A stretch of DNA of 64,000 nt from Clostridiales bacterium (lineage in GTDB: Bacteria; Bacillota; Clostridia; Christensenellales; UBA1242), in assembly GCA_003524095.1 (NCBI GenBank), contig DOEE01000003.1:1-64000 (forward strand), given 5' to 3'. Both the position numbers and the translations under genes were made by a program. Below are positions 1 to 8,109 of this stretch, piece after piece (the stretch's first letter is position 1; each line of letters opens with the position of its first letter). The notes under the pieces are model-generated. The model saw nothing but the letters and a program-made list of their open reading frames with translations. It ran no database searches and was not told the origin of the DNA.

Positions 1-30
1 AATGAGTGTCATTGCCAGTTTTTCAAATTA
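1..30. repeat. Direct repeat, left copy (window edge)
   Basis: These 30 bases recur at 280-309 with one mismatch; the first 23 are identical. The left copy begins at the window edge, so the true repeat may extend further left. The right copy is preceded by half of an inverted repeat (231-240 with 273-282). The spacing of 279 bases is compatible with a tandem intergenic unit or a duplicated gene-end region. Function unknown. Confidence 0.8.
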
Positions 31-57
31 AGCATCTCATTAGAGATGCTTTTTTTA
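31..57 (+). terminator. Rho-independent terminator
   Basis: An 8-base perfect stem (AGCATCTC with GAGATGCT) with a 3-base loop is followed by seven T residues. It probably ends a gene lying to the left of the window. Confidence 0.7.
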
Positions 58-85
58 TTTCAAAAACAAGGCAATGCCTAGTTTA

Positions 86-142
86 GAGTGCTTTGCACTC
101 CCGACTGCTTACACGCAGTCGCCCCGGCACTACGTGCGCGGG
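86..142. repeat. Cluster of three GC-rich small hairpins
   Basis: Three consecutive short palindromes occur: GAGTGC/GCACTC (86-100), GACTGC/GCAGTC (103-120) and GCAC/GTGC (127-137, with a partly paired C-rich/G-rich flank). The segment is clearly richer in G+C than the surrounding DNA and lacks a T-run, so it is not a simple terminator. It resembles REP-like intergenic elements or a structured RNA. Identity unknown. Confidence 0.55.
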
Positions 143-158
143 AAAATGCGAACACATA

Positions 159-282
159 CGAACTATATATTATATAAAAAGTGAATATCCTTTGCATATT
201 AGCTTTATTCGAGTAAAAGTCTAGTTCGCAATTCCGAACATCGTAGACTATATCCCCAAAAAATTAATGTTGTGTTCGGAAT
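159..282. repeat. Pair of adjacent inverted repeats
   Basis: CGAACTA at 159-165 pairs with TAGTTCG at 222-228. A 10-base perfect inverted repeat, ATTCCGAACA (231-240) with TGTTCGGAAT (273-282), follows directly. No open frame with a ribosome site is seen in 1-420. Together with the hairpin cluster at 86-142 this makes the leader of the HipA-like genes unusually structured. Confidence 0.55.
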
Positions 283-309
283 GAGTGTCATTGCCAGTTT
301 TTAAAATTA
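280..309. repeat. Direct repeat, right copy
   Basis: Second copy of the 30-base repeat at 1-30 (29 of 30 identical). It lies about 50 bases upstream of the promoter for the HipA-like gene array. Confidence 0.8.
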
Positions 310-357
310 AGAGTTCCGATTGTATTTAACAAAAATACAACAAAATTTATATTTGTA

Positions 358-386
358 TTGAAAAATTCACCGATTTATGATATAAT
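358..386 (+). promoter_or_regulatory. Housekeeping-type promoter
   Basis: TTGAAA (358-363), a 17-base spacer and TATAAT (381-386) form a near-consensus promoter 35 bases upstream of the first HipA-like gene. It probably drives all three. Confidence 0.75.
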
Positions 387-420
387 ATGTATAATTACAA
401 ATATGTGATTGGGAGTTTAA

Positions 421-1425
421 ATGCATTTTTTTGATTATATAAAATCTCGAAAGAACAAAGATATTTTGACAGATGATTCGCTTAAAGAATATGACGATAC
501 GAGTCCTAAGTATCCAAATCAAATTCTTAATGGCATACATGCAAAAAAGTTCTATAGGTGTGATAGCGCCTTGTTTGACCAAATGTTTGATGAAATCCGA
601 AACAATCCAAATTGTTCATACAAAACATATCTTAATGATTTAATTAAACAAGAAAAAGATTACATTCCCGAACGTGTATCTGCCATGCTTAAGATTACTT
701 CGGATGTTTATTCTCATTCTAACGACATAATAGATAATTTTGCTTCTGAAAAAGAAGTGTTGTCATCTCGAATTGCTAATTTTTTGGGTGTTCCTACAGT
801 GTATAACAAGAAGATTAGGTTTAGAGACAGTGCAGGAATTTTATCTGTAGATTTTTTGAAGTCGGACGAAAAAATTTTAGACGTTGATGATGATATAAAC
901 ATGATAGAATCCGAACTTGATGTGGATAGACCGGGTTTATTTGATAATATGAATTTGGAACAAACTATGGCAAGACTTAATAGTGTGCTTTTCTACTATG
1001 AAAAGATGTATAATTTTGACCATCAACAAATCCTTAAAGATATTCTAACTCAATATTTTGTTAAGACCTATGTATTAGACGATAGAGATTTTGGCTATCA
1101 TAATGTTGGCGTTACTTGTGACAAGAATAATTGTATTCAAGTTCTTCCAATGTTTGATTATGAAATGACGTTTTCCAACTCAAACAACAATAATATTTAT
1201 GAAGATTTTAGATATGCTACGTGTCTTGATTATACAAATATTTTGGAAAACATTAATTTAAAATTCAAAGAATTAATTAAGCCAGATAATCTAAAAAAAC
1301 TAACCAAAGATTTAAATTCACAATTTGTTCATAATGCAAAAGTCCTTCTTAAATCCAAACAACAAGATTTTGATAAATATCTAGATATTTCAAAATATAT
1401 GTTGACACAAAATGAAAAGTTCTAA
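421..1425 (+). CDS. HipA-like kinase-fold protein, copy 1
   Basis: A 334-residue protein and first of three tandem paralogues. What is seen: an N-terminal segment resembling the HipA N-lobe (an SSRIANFLGVPTVYN stretch near residues 117-131, like the E...A..LGV helix of HipA proteins). It is followed around residues 220-228 by D-R-D-F-x-x-x-N and around 245 by P-M-F-D-Y-E. The D-to-N spacing of five and the downstream PxFD match the catalytic Asp/Asn and the metal-binding Asp of HipA-family kinases. It is shorter than typical HipA (about 440 residues) and no HipB-like DNA-binding partner is adjacent. Start ATG follows GGGAG. Copy 2 begins 11 bases after the stop. HipA family kinases phosphorylate protein substrates such as GltX; the target here is unknown. 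This is the most diverged copy. A CotH-like or other protein-kinase-like role is an alternative. Confidence 0.6.
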   Translation: MHFFDYIKSRKNKDILTDDSLKEYDDTSPKYPNQILNGIHAKKFYRCDSALFDQMFDEIRNNPNCSYKTYLNDLIKQEKDYIPERVSAMLKITSDVYSHSNDIIDNFASEKEVLSSRIANFLGVPTVYNKKIRFRDSAGILSVDFLKSDEKILDVDDDINMIESELDVDRPGLFDNMNLEQTMARLNSVLFYYEKMYNFDHQQILKDILTQYFVKTYVLDDRDFGYHNVGVTCDKNNCIQVLPMFDYEMTFSNSNNNNIYEDFRYATCLDYTNILENINLKFKELIKPDNLKKLTKDLNSQFVHNAKVLLKSKQQDFDKYLDISKYMLTQNEKF

Positions 1426-1436
1426 AAGGAATATTT

Positions 1437-2516
1437 ATGATTGAACTCTATGATGAATATATGGAAAAATATTCAAACGATTCTGAATATGATTCATTAG
1501 CATTAAATATTGGCGGGACACTCAAAAAGAACTTTGTTCGTGTTAAATCCGAAAGTATTAAGGATTTTCTGGACAAAATTACAAAAGAAAACAATTCATA
1601 TGTCACTTATCTTGATGATTTAATCAAATCTTCAGATTTTGATAACTCCAAAGAGTTTCCGCTTGAGTATGTTTCGTGTATGCTAAAAGATGCTAGTAGG
1701 CATTTTGGAGCGTATAATATTTGTGAAGTGTGGGGGTCTCGAATCGCTAATGCTTTGGGTGTTCCAACTGTTTTTAACGAAAATGTGTCTTTAAACAAAC
1801 AAACTAATATACTTTCTATTGATTGCGTCAAACCAAATACCCATATTAGCACTTTAAAGACCAAATATTATCAATATATCGATTATAAATTGAGACAAAT
1901 TAAATGCCATTGCTTTTCTGATTTTGATGATTGGGAAAACTTATTTGATGCTTGTTTTCGAAACAAACGCGACTTGACCGACGATGAAGAATTAAACAAT
2001 TTACTAATTGGTGTGGACTTTGTTGATTATCCGTTTGATAGAGAAACCTTGGATGAATGTGTGGCTAAGTTCAAAAAAGATTTTGTCAAACAATATTTGC
2101 TAAGAGTTGTAATTTTGCATGACAAAGATTTTTATCCCGCAAACTTAATGGTTGTTACAGACGAAACAACAGGAAAATTTAGCGTTGGACCGTGCTTTGA
2201 TTATGAATTTATTTTTAATGACTTTAGTTGGATTCCAGATACGTTTTATACCGATAATCTAAAATACATAATGCGAAAATATCCAAACGAAGCGATGAAA
2301 TTTGCAAATGCGGTATTTAATGCGTTTTTTGAAAATGGAGTAGTGTCTCAACAGAAACTACAAACAATCTTTGGAGATACAACAAGTGATTTTATTAAAT
2401 CTAAACAAGATTGCTTAATAAAAAACCTTAATCAATTTGCTAGTTGTTACCTAGAAAATATTGATTATATAAACAAAAGAAAACAAAACTTTGTTCCAGA
2501 TGAACAAGAATTATAA
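1437..2516 (+). CDS. HipA-like kinase-fold protein, copy 2
   Basis: A 359-residue paralogue of the flanking genes, closest to copy 3, sharing blocks such as GSRIANALGVPTV, LSIDCVKP, DFVKQYLL and the putative catalytic D-K-D-F-Y-P-x-N (around residues 228-236). The metal-site equivalent is C-F-D-Y-E near 253. No signal peptide or membrane segment is visible, so a cytoplasmic protein is expected. The start has an AAAAGGA ribosome site seven bases upstream. It sits in the middle of a three-gene co-directional array with short gaps (11 and 37 bases), which implies cotranscription from the promoter at 358-386. The family assignment rests on motif spacing rather than overall similarity. The substrate is unknown and no antitoxin gene is visible. 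Confidence 0.6.
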   Translation: MIELYDEYMEKYSNDSEYDSLALNIGGTLKKNFVRVKSESIKDFLDKITKENNSYVTYLDDLIKSSDFDNSKEFPLEYVSCMLKDASRHFGAYNICEVWGSRIANALGVPTVFNENVSLNKQTNILSIDCVKPNTHISTLKTKYYQYIDYKLRQIKCHCFSDFDDWENLFDACFRNKRDLTDDEELNNLLIGVDFVDYPFDRETLDECVAKFKKDFVKQYLLRVVILHDKDFYPANLMVVTDETTGKFSVGPCFDYEFIFNDFSWIPDTFYTDNLKYIMRKYPNEAMKFANAVFNAFFENGVVSQQKLQTIFGDTTSDFIKSKQDCLIKNLNQFASCYLENIDYINKRKQNFVPDEQEL

Positions 2517-2553
2517 TTAGACATATTTAAATTATTACAAAAAGGAGATATTA

Positions 2554-3618
2554 ATGAAAATAATTTCAAACAAGGACATACAAGATTATTCAAATTCCGA
2601 AGATTTTGAATATGTTGATACTATTGGTGGAACACTGCCAAAAGGTTTTGTGCGTCTTGACAATAAATATCTCAAAAATTATCTAAAAGAAGCCATAAAA
2701 CCCGGCTGTAAATATGTTACTCATATAGACGATTTTGTTAGAGAAACTTACGACTTAAAAAGAAAAAATATTCCACTCAAATATGTTTCTGTTATGCTCA
2801 AAGACAAAGAACAACACCAAAATTCAACATCGTCTTATGAAGTTATTGGCTCAAGAATCGCCAACGCATTGGGTGTGCCAACTGTTTATAATGAACTAGT
2901 AACAGTTAGCAACAAAGAAATGATATTGTCGATTGACTGTGTAAAACCGGGTATGGAAATTCGTGATTTAAATGACTCCGTGTATGTTAAAAATGGCAAT
3001 GATATAACAAGAATTCGTGCCAAAGATTTTACCGATTTTCATATTTGGGAAGAATTATTTGATGCACAATTCAGAAACAAAAAGGATTTGCCCCAAGACG
3101 AAATAGATTTTAATAAATCATATTGTGTTGAGTTCTTTGAATATCCTTTTGAACAGGCTAAACTAGATGAATATATTGAAAAATTCAAAACGGATTTTGT
3201 TAAACAATATTTACTCAAGACAATGATTTTGGACGATTGGGATTTTTATCCAAGAAATGTAAATTACATGACAAACACAAGCACAAAAGAATTTCATTTG
3301 GGTCCAGCATGTGACTACGAATATATCTTGGCGGGTTATGCCGATTGTGCAAAAATAAATAATTTTTATGAGGGTAATATCAAATATTTGATGCACAAGT
3401 ATCCACAACAAACTTTGGAATTTGGAGATGCTTTTTATGAAACATTCTTTGAAAATGGTAAGTTAAGCCGAACAAAAGTAAATCAAATTATGGATTTGTA
3501 TAATAACAAAGTTTCGGATCAGGCATACAAAAACTTTATTAAAAATCTCACCAATTTTGACAAGTATTATTCATTAAATCTCGAGAATTACAAAAACGAA
3601 CTAGTGACAAAACTTTGA
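2554..3618 (+). CDS. HipA-like kinase-fold protein, copy 3
   Basis: A 354-residue third paralogue. It keeps the GSRIANALGVPTVYN block (around 108-122), DFVKQYLLK, the putative catalytic D-W-D-F-Y-P-R-N (around 228-234), and a C-D-Y-E equivalent of the metal-binding motif near 252. The central R-N-K-K/R-D-L element is shared with copy 2. A strong AAAAAGGAGA ribosome site precedes the ATG. The stop is followed by an imperfect inverted repeat (AGTATTAAA/TTTAATACT, 3619-3656) without a good T-run, so the end of transcription is unclear. Retention of the catalytic-like residues in all three copies argues for active enzymes rather than decaying duplicates. Confidence 0.6.
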   Translation: MKIISNKDIQDYSNSEDFEYVDTIGGTLPKGFVRLDNKYLKNYLKEAIKPGCKYVTHIDDFVRETYDLKRKNIPLKYVSVMLKDKEQHQNSTSSYEVIGSRIANALGVPTVYNELVTVSNKEMILSIDCVKPGMEIRDLNDSVYVKNGNDITRIRAKDFTDFHIWEELFDAQFRNKKDLPQDEIDFNKSYCVEFFEYPFEQAKLDEYIEKFKTDFVKQYLLKTMILDDWDFYPRNVNYMTNTSTKEFHLGPACDYEYILAGYADCAKINNFYEGNIKYLMHKYPQQTLEFGDAFYETFFENGKLSRTKVNQIMDLYNNKVSDQAYKNFIKNLTNFDKYYSLNLENYKNELVTKL

Positions 3619-3854
3619 GTATTAAACATATAAAAATATTTTAAAAAAATTTAATACTTAAAAGGAATAAAACATTAAAATATTTGGAGAATTACTAGAA
3701 TTCAAACAAAATGCTTTTAAATTTTATTGACGAAAATTAACAAATTTGTTAAACTTAAATAGTTAATTATTAATTAGTGTTAGAATTGTCAAAAAAATGG
3801 TATAAAAAAGCATTTTTTTGTAGATTATCTAAATACTATTTGGAGTATAAATAT

Positions 3855-5282
3855 ATGAAAAAGAAATTACTTTCACTTTTAATCTTGTGCATAATGGCAG
3901 TATCAATTTTCTTTACTGGCTGTTCTTGTTCAAAGGAAGGTCTAAAAGATAATCCTGCTACCGATGCCAATGTTATTAGTAATGGCGGACTAACTGTTGT
4001 CAAGGGCGATTATTTGTATTATATTAATGGCTATTCTGACGAGACAACACTTACAAAAGATGATAACATTTATGGCAAAGTTGAACACTCTGCTATTTAT
4101 AGAACAAAACTAGTAGATGGTCAAATCCAAAAAGACAAAGATGGATTTCTTGAAAATACCGATTTGGTTGTTTCCAAAGTTGCTGGATTTAGCAATGGTG
4201 GTTTTTATATAATAGACGACTTTATCTATTATACAACTCCATATATGAATTTGGATAGAGATGGTGTTTTGCAAAGCAGTCGTGTTGAGTTCCATAGAAT
4301 TAATATTAATGGCACAGACGACAAAACTTTGTATACAACTAGCAAAAACGAAGACAACTTGGAATGGACTATATACAAAATTGATGGGGTAGTTTATATT
4401 GCAACTTATGTTGATAGCAAAATAATTATTGTCAATACCAATACACAAAAAGTTGTTACAGAAATTGCAAACTCAACATCTCATGCGTTCTTGTATGAAA
4501 CTGATTATAATACAAATATGACAAAGAATAGCGAAATGCACAAGTATATTTACTTTACAAGAGCGATTTCAGATTCTAATTTGACTGGCTTCAAAGGCAA
4601 CGAAGTTTGCAAAGTGAATATCCAAACTGGCGATGTAACTATGCTTGAACGTAGTGCTACTTTCACTTTTGAACTCAAACAAGTATCCGCTTCAAAGGTT
4701 TATTACTTCAAAACAAATTCAAGTATTAGCGGACTTAAACTACTTTTTGTAAGAGAACTTACTGACAACTGGAACAATGTAACAGATGTCAAAATTTCAA
4801 ACGTGGTTTATTCCAACTACTATATTTGTAATTTTGGTGACAACCTAGTAATTGCCGACGATTCAAATGGAACATATCTAATTGAAAATGGTGTTTCTAC
4901 TAAGATTTCGTCCGCACAAAAAACCATTCTTGGAATGAGTGGAAACAAAGCTTACTATCTTAATAGCCAAGTTTTGTACTATTTTGACGTAAGAAATGAT
5001 ATAACTTCGGACGAAGTAACAGTTCATACTGTTGGAAAAACTGACAACAAAAGAACAATTGATAATTCAAAATATCTTGATTTTGATAACCAAAGAGTTT
5101 ATGTATACTGTGATTACACATCAAAATCCGGAGTTACAAATAAATATCTAAATTATATTGATTCAGAAGACAAAGAAAGATTTGTTGGTTGTTTTGAAAA
5201 AAACGATATCCCTGCACAACCTGACCAAGCCGAAGATTATGGCAAGGACCCTGATGTAAAATATGTTCCATGGATTGACTAA
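3855..5282 (+). CDS. Lipoprotein with predicted beta-propeller (DUF5050-like)
   Basis: A 475-residue predicted lipoprotein. The N-terminus has KKK, a hydrophobic stretch and FFTGC, with the lipidated Cys at residue 23. The rest is rich in repeated short strands such as YYI, IYRT, YYTT and HRININGTD. These resemble the DUF5050 propeller repeats of Firmicute surface lipoproteins. The longest open frame begins 78 bases upstream. The ATG at 3855 was chosen because it gives a proper lipoprotein signal and has TGGAG ten bases upstream. The protein is expected on the outer face of the membrane. It is followed by its own terminator at 5299-5323. Binding partner unknown. Confidence 0.65.
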   Translation: MKKKLLSLLILCIMAVSIFFTGCSCSKEGLKDNPATDANVISNGGLTVVKGDYLYYINGYSDETTLTKDDNIYGKVEHSAIYRTKLVDGQIQKDKDGFLENTDLVVSKVAGFSNGGFYIIDDFIYYTTPYMNLDRDGVLQSSRVEFHRININGTDDKTLYTTSKNEDNLEWTIYKIDGVVYIATYVDSKIIIVNTNTQKVVTEIANSTSHAFLYETDYNTNMTKNSEMHKYIYFTRAISDSNLTGFKGNEVCKVNIQTGDVTMLERSATFTFELKQVSASKVYYFKTNSSISGLKLLFVRELTDNWNNVTDVKISNVVYSNYYICNFGDNLVIADDSNGTYLIENGVSTKISSAQKTILGMSGNKAYYLNSQVLYYFDVRNDITSDEVTVHTVGKTDNKRTIDNSKYLDFDNQRVYVYCDYTSKSGVTNKYLNYIDSEDKERFVGCFEKNDIPAQPDQAEDYGKDPDVKYVPWID

Positions 5283-5298
5283 TTTATAGAATTTGTTT

Positions 5299-5323
5299 GA
5301 CGACCTTTTGGTCGTCTTTTTTT
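5299..5323 (+). terminator. Rho-independent terminator
   Basis: GACGACC/GGTCGTC stem, four-base loop and seven T residues, just after the lipoprotein gene. Confidence 0.85.
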
Positions 5324-5403
5324 GTGCTTTCGTTTACAAAACAACCCAAAATTTTATATATTTTTACATTGTCAAAAGCCACTATATTAACTTTTTGCAC
5401 TTA

Positions 5404-5410
5404 TTCGACA
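5404..5410. promoter_or_regulatory. Candidate Spo0A box
   Basis: TTCGACA, the reverse complement of the 0A-box core TGTCGAA, lies 61 bases upstream of the -35 of the spo0A promoter. The position is suitable for autoregulation, which is known for spo0A in Bacillus. A seven-base match alone could be chance. Confidence 0.45.
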
Positions 5411-5470
5411 TTTAAATAGATAATACTCTCAAAGTTTAGTTTTTAAGCCATTTTTTGCATTTGTAATAAT

Positions 5471-5499
5471 TTGCAAAAGCCTGACAAAAATGATATATT
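5471..5499 (+). promoter_or_regulatory. spo0A promoter
   Basis: TTGCAA (5471-5476), 17-base spacer, TATATT (5494-5499), 38 bases before the spo0A ATG. This is a vegetative-type promoter; no convincing SigH motif was seen. Confidence 0.65.
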
Positions 5500-5537
5500 T
5501 TTAGTGTAAATTAAATATTTTTTAGGAGAAAGATTTT

Positions 5538-6338
5538 ATGGAAAAGAGAATTTCAAAAATAGTAGTGGTAGATGCAAATGAAACGTTTGCAATGGGGCTG
5601 AAAGATTATTTTTTGGAAAGCAGGGAAGCACTAAGGGTTGTGGCAACTTTTGGCAATATTGTAGATGCAATCGAATATATCAGTGATAACGATATAGATA
5701 TTGTCATTACAGATATTGTCTTGCCAAATGCAGATGGCTATGACTTGATTCAAGAAATTAGGGCTTTGGGGCTTGCCAAGATGCCAAAGATTGTTGTAGT
5801 GTCGGCACTAACTGGCGAAGGTTTTATACAAAAGGCATTTAGCATGGGTGCATCTTATTATATGCTTAAACCAGTCAACTACGAATTGTTGGAAAGTAGA
5901 TTATTAGATATTGTTAGAGACGAATTTTTAAATTCCAACCAGAATACCGAAAAGGTTAACGTTTCGCCTGTGCAATTTAAGCCAAAGTCCAAACAACTCG
6001 ACGAAAGAATTACAAATATCTTTATAACTGTTGGAATACCAGCGCACATTAAGGGCTATCAGTTCCTAAGAGAAGCAATAAAAATGGCAATAGATAGTCC
6101 AGATATAATCAATTCAATAACCAAAAAATTATATCCGTCAATTGCTGACAAGTTTGATACTTCTGCCAGCAAGGTTGAACGTGCTATTAGACATGCTATT
6201 GAAGTGGCTTGGAATAGGGGCAAAATAGAAAATATTAATAATTTATTCGGAATTCGTGTTTATGGCAACAACGAAAAACCAACAAATGGTGAATTTATAG
6301 CACTTGTTGCTGACAAAATGTTAATTGAAGGAGCGTAA
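5538..6338 (+). CDS. spo0A: Sporulation master regulator Spo0A
   Basis: A 266-residue response regulator. Residues 1-125 are a receiver domain with phospho-acceptor Asp59 (TDIVLPNADGY), the switch Ser in VVVSAL, and the conserved Lys in MLKPVN. Residues 155-262 are the Spo0A-specific DNA-binding domain, with the near-invariant recognition segment SKVERAIRHAIEVAWNRG. Phosphorylated Spo0A switches the cell into sporulation by binding 0A boxes. Start ATG has TAGGAGAAAG upstream. Oddity: the acidic pocket reads VVDANE where Bacillus has ADDNRE, so the second Asp (Asp11 of B. subtilis) is Ala here. The gene stands alone, without spoIVB in front of it, unlike the usual clostridial order. It is monocistronic, with its own promoter (5471-5499) and terminator (6382-6412). 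Confidence 0.96.
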   Translation: MEKRISKIVVVDANETFAMGLKDYFLESREALRVVATFGNIVDAIEYISDNDIDIVITDIVLPNADGYDLIQEIRALGLAKMPKIVVVSALTGEGFIQKAFSMGASYYMLKPVNYELLESRLLDIVRDEFLNSNQNTEKVNVSPVQFKPKSKQLDERITNIFITVGIPAHIKGYQFLREAIKMAIDSPDIINSITKKLYPSIADKFDTSASKVERAIRHAIEVAWNRGKIENINNLFGIRVYGNNEKPTNGEFIALVADKMLIEGA

Positions 6339-6381
6339 ATCAATAATTATTATCATTCAAAAATTATCATCTCCCTAACTT

Positions 6382-6412
6382 AATACATTCCATTTTTGGA
6401 GTGTATTTTTTT
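6382..6412 (+). terminator. spo0A terminator
   Basis: AATACATTCC pairs with GGAGTGTATT (one G-T pair) around a six-base loop, then T residues. Confidence 0.75.
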
Positions 6413-6584
6413 GAATTTAAATAAATTATGCACATTGTTTTTGTGTCTGTGAATATGTAGTTATAAAAAATATAAAAAGGCAATCAAATTTTTTGAAAAA
6501 TATGTATAAAAAGTCTTTACATTTTCATAATACTTAGATAAACTAGAGTAGTTTTAAATAAAACTTAATTTTGACGGAGTTATT

Positions 6585-7124
6585 ATGAGTAAACCTGTAC
6601 AATATATTAAATGTCCAAGATGTGAACTTAACTATATTCTCAAAAAGGATAAATATTGTGATGTTTGCAAGGCAGAAATGAAAGCAGGATGTTTGGAAGA
6701 AAACGATATGGACGAATTAGACGAAGGTCTAGAACTTTGTCCTATCTGCAAAGTTAATTATATCCAAGAAGGCGAAACAATGTGTGCGTCTTGTCAAGAA
6801 GAACAACTAGAAGGGAATTCTGCTCAGGACGATGAGCCAGATTGGAGAGGCTTTGTTGACAAAACTGACGACGAAGACGACGAGGAACTTGACTTGTTGC
6901 CAATCGAAGAAGACGAAGAAATTGACGAAGAACTCGAAGGTGCTTTTGCCAAGGATTTGGAAAACGAATTTGAGGAAGAAGACGACGAAGAAGAAGACAC
7001 AGCGTCCGAAGATGACGATGTAGATGACGACTTTGATGTTGTTGATGACGAAGAAATTGATGACGACGAAGACGATGAAGATGACTTTGACGACGAAGAC
7101 GATGTTGACGACGAGGATTTCTAA
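6585..7124 (+). CDS. Double zinc-ribbon protein with acidic tail
   Basis: A 179-residue protein of unknown function. The N-terminal 75 residues contain two CxxC...CxxC ribbons: CPRC (10-13) with CDVC (25-28), and CPIC with CASC (about 52-70). From about residue 85 to the end the sequence is almost entirely Asp and Glu, giving an extremely acidic, probably disordered tail. The architecture (metal-binding head plus polyanionic tail) recalls factors that touch nucleic-acid-binding machinery, such as the acidic tail of the RNA polymerase delta subunit, but there is no sequence evidence for that identity. The ATG is preceded by GACGGAG. It converges on mscL and shares its terminator. Confidence 0.75.
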   Translation: MSKPVQYIKCPRCELNYILKKDKYCDVCKAEMKAGCLEENDMDELDEGLELCPICKVNYIQEGETMCASCQEEQLEGNSAQDDEPDWRGFVDKTDDEDDEELDLLPIEEDEEIDEELEGAFAKDLENEFEEEDDEEEDTASEDDDVDDDFDVVDDEEIDDDEDDEDDFDDEDDVDDEDF

Positions 7125-7130
7125 ATACAA

Positions 7131-7159
7131 AAAAAGATGTGAATTTTTCACATCTTTTT
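7131..7159. terminator. Bidirectional terminator
   Basis: AAGATGTGAA/TTCACATCTT with a three-base loop, an A-run before and a T-run after. It serves both the zinc-ribbon gene and mscL, and overlaps the mscL stop codon. Confidence 0.85.
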
Positions 7160-7783
7160 TGTCTGTTTGGAGTTTTTGCTAGATTTATTAGTATTGAGAT
7201 TATCTCTAATTTCTGTTAATAATTCAATCATTACATCTTCTTTGGAAGGAGTACTTTCTTCAACAGTTTCTGGTGTTTCGACTGGAGAATTTGATTTCAA
7301 AGTCTCTTGCGAAGTTTCGTTTGTTTCCAATATATTTTCAACTTCGATGGCTTCGACCTCATCGCCTTTTTTCTTCTTCCAATGTTTCTTTTGTTCTTTG
7401 GCTAATTTTTTTGTTTCGTCTACAACTTGTTTGCCAAATTTTTCAAGTTTATTTTTGGAGTAGGTAAATATTTTAAATATTACAAATAATGTAAATGCAA
7501 TTATCAAAAAGTCAATAATTGTTTGAATAAAACTCCCGTACTTTAATGCAGATTCAGCCACTAGTACTTCGCCATTAGCGCCATATTCGGCAGGCTTGAT
7601 AACCCACTTCCAATCACTTACGTCTGTTCCGCCAACCGCACAAGAAATTAGTGGCATTATAATATCATTTACTAAACTAGAAACTATTTTATTAAATGCA
7701 GCACCAATGATTACAGCAATCGCCAAGTCGACCACATTGCCTTTTGCAATAAAGGCTTTGAATTCTGCCCAAAATTTTTTCAT
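7148..7783 (-). CDS. mscL: Large-conductance mechanosensitive channel MscL
   Basis: A 211-residue MscL. The first transmembrane helix with the gate is clear (AKGNVVDLAIAVIIGAAF, about 12-29). It is followed by the NDIIMPLIS segment and a second helix (about 88-107). The channel opens on membrane tension to release solutes during osmotic downshock. The C-terminal about 90 residues are Lys/Glu/Ser/Thr-rich and longer than in typical MscL (about 130-150 residues). Two in-frame ATGs are present. 7783 was preferred because the AAGGAA ribosome site lies eight bases upstream, whereas it nearly abuts the ATG at 7789. It is transcribed towards the acidic zinc-ribbon gene. Confidence 0.92.
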   Translation of the reverse strand: MKKFWAEFKAFIAKGNVVDLAIAVIIGAAFNKIVSSLVNDIIMPLISCAVGGTDVSDWKWVIKPAEYGANGEVLVAESALKYGSFIQTIIDFLIIAFTLFVIFKIFTYSKNKLEKFGKQVVDETKKLAKEQKKHWKKKKGDEVEAIEVENILETNETSQETLKSNSPVETPETVEESTPSKEDVMIELLTEIRDNLNTNKSSKNSKQTKKM

Positions 7784-7809
7784 ATACATTTCCTTCTTTT
7801 TTTGTTCCT

Positions 7810-7838
7810 TATGTATTTATTGTAGCAGAGTTTGTCAA
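7810..7838 (-). promoter_or_regulatory. mscL promoter
   Basis: On the minus strand TTGACA (7838-7833), 17-base spacer, TACATA (7815-7810). Consensus -35, weaker -10. The rest of the 326-base divergent region 7784-8109 is very AT-rich and holds only this and the promoter at 8018. Confidence 0.5.
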
Positions 7839-8017
7839 AAAAATAAATACATATTAAAAACATTTTTCTTAAATTGCAAAAATTATTGTATTTTGCAAAA
7901 AATAAATGCAAGTATTCAATATAATGGAGTAATATTTATTAAAATTTCAATCAATCAAAAGTAAAGTTTTAATCATTTTTGTTGGGTAAAATACCAAAAA
8001 TTACTCTTATTTGGGTA

Positions 8018-8046
8018 TTGACAAAAATTTGAGTATATTGTATTAT
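8018..8046 (+). promoter_or_regulatory. Promoter of the surface-protein gene
   Basis: TTGACA (8018-8023), 17-base spacer, TATTAT (8041-8046); near consensus. Confidence 0.75.
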
Positions 8047-8109
8047 ATTAATAACTAAAATTGTACACACAAGGCGTCATAAATGTCTTGTGTACGAATT
8101 GGGGGAAAA

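Noticed and set aside
421..3618. Classical hipBA toxin-antitoxin module
   Set aside because: No HipB-like helix-turn-helix gene is upstream or downstream, so only the kinase-like part is claimed.
6807..7151. Long antisense frame opposite the acidic protein
   Set aside because: It is the mirror of GAC/GAA/GAT-rich codons; composition bias leaves the reverse strand open. No ribosome site.
7596..7964. Plus-strand frame over mscL and its upstream region
   Set aside because: Lies mostly antisense to a clear MscL and runs through the divergent promoters; no ribosome site.
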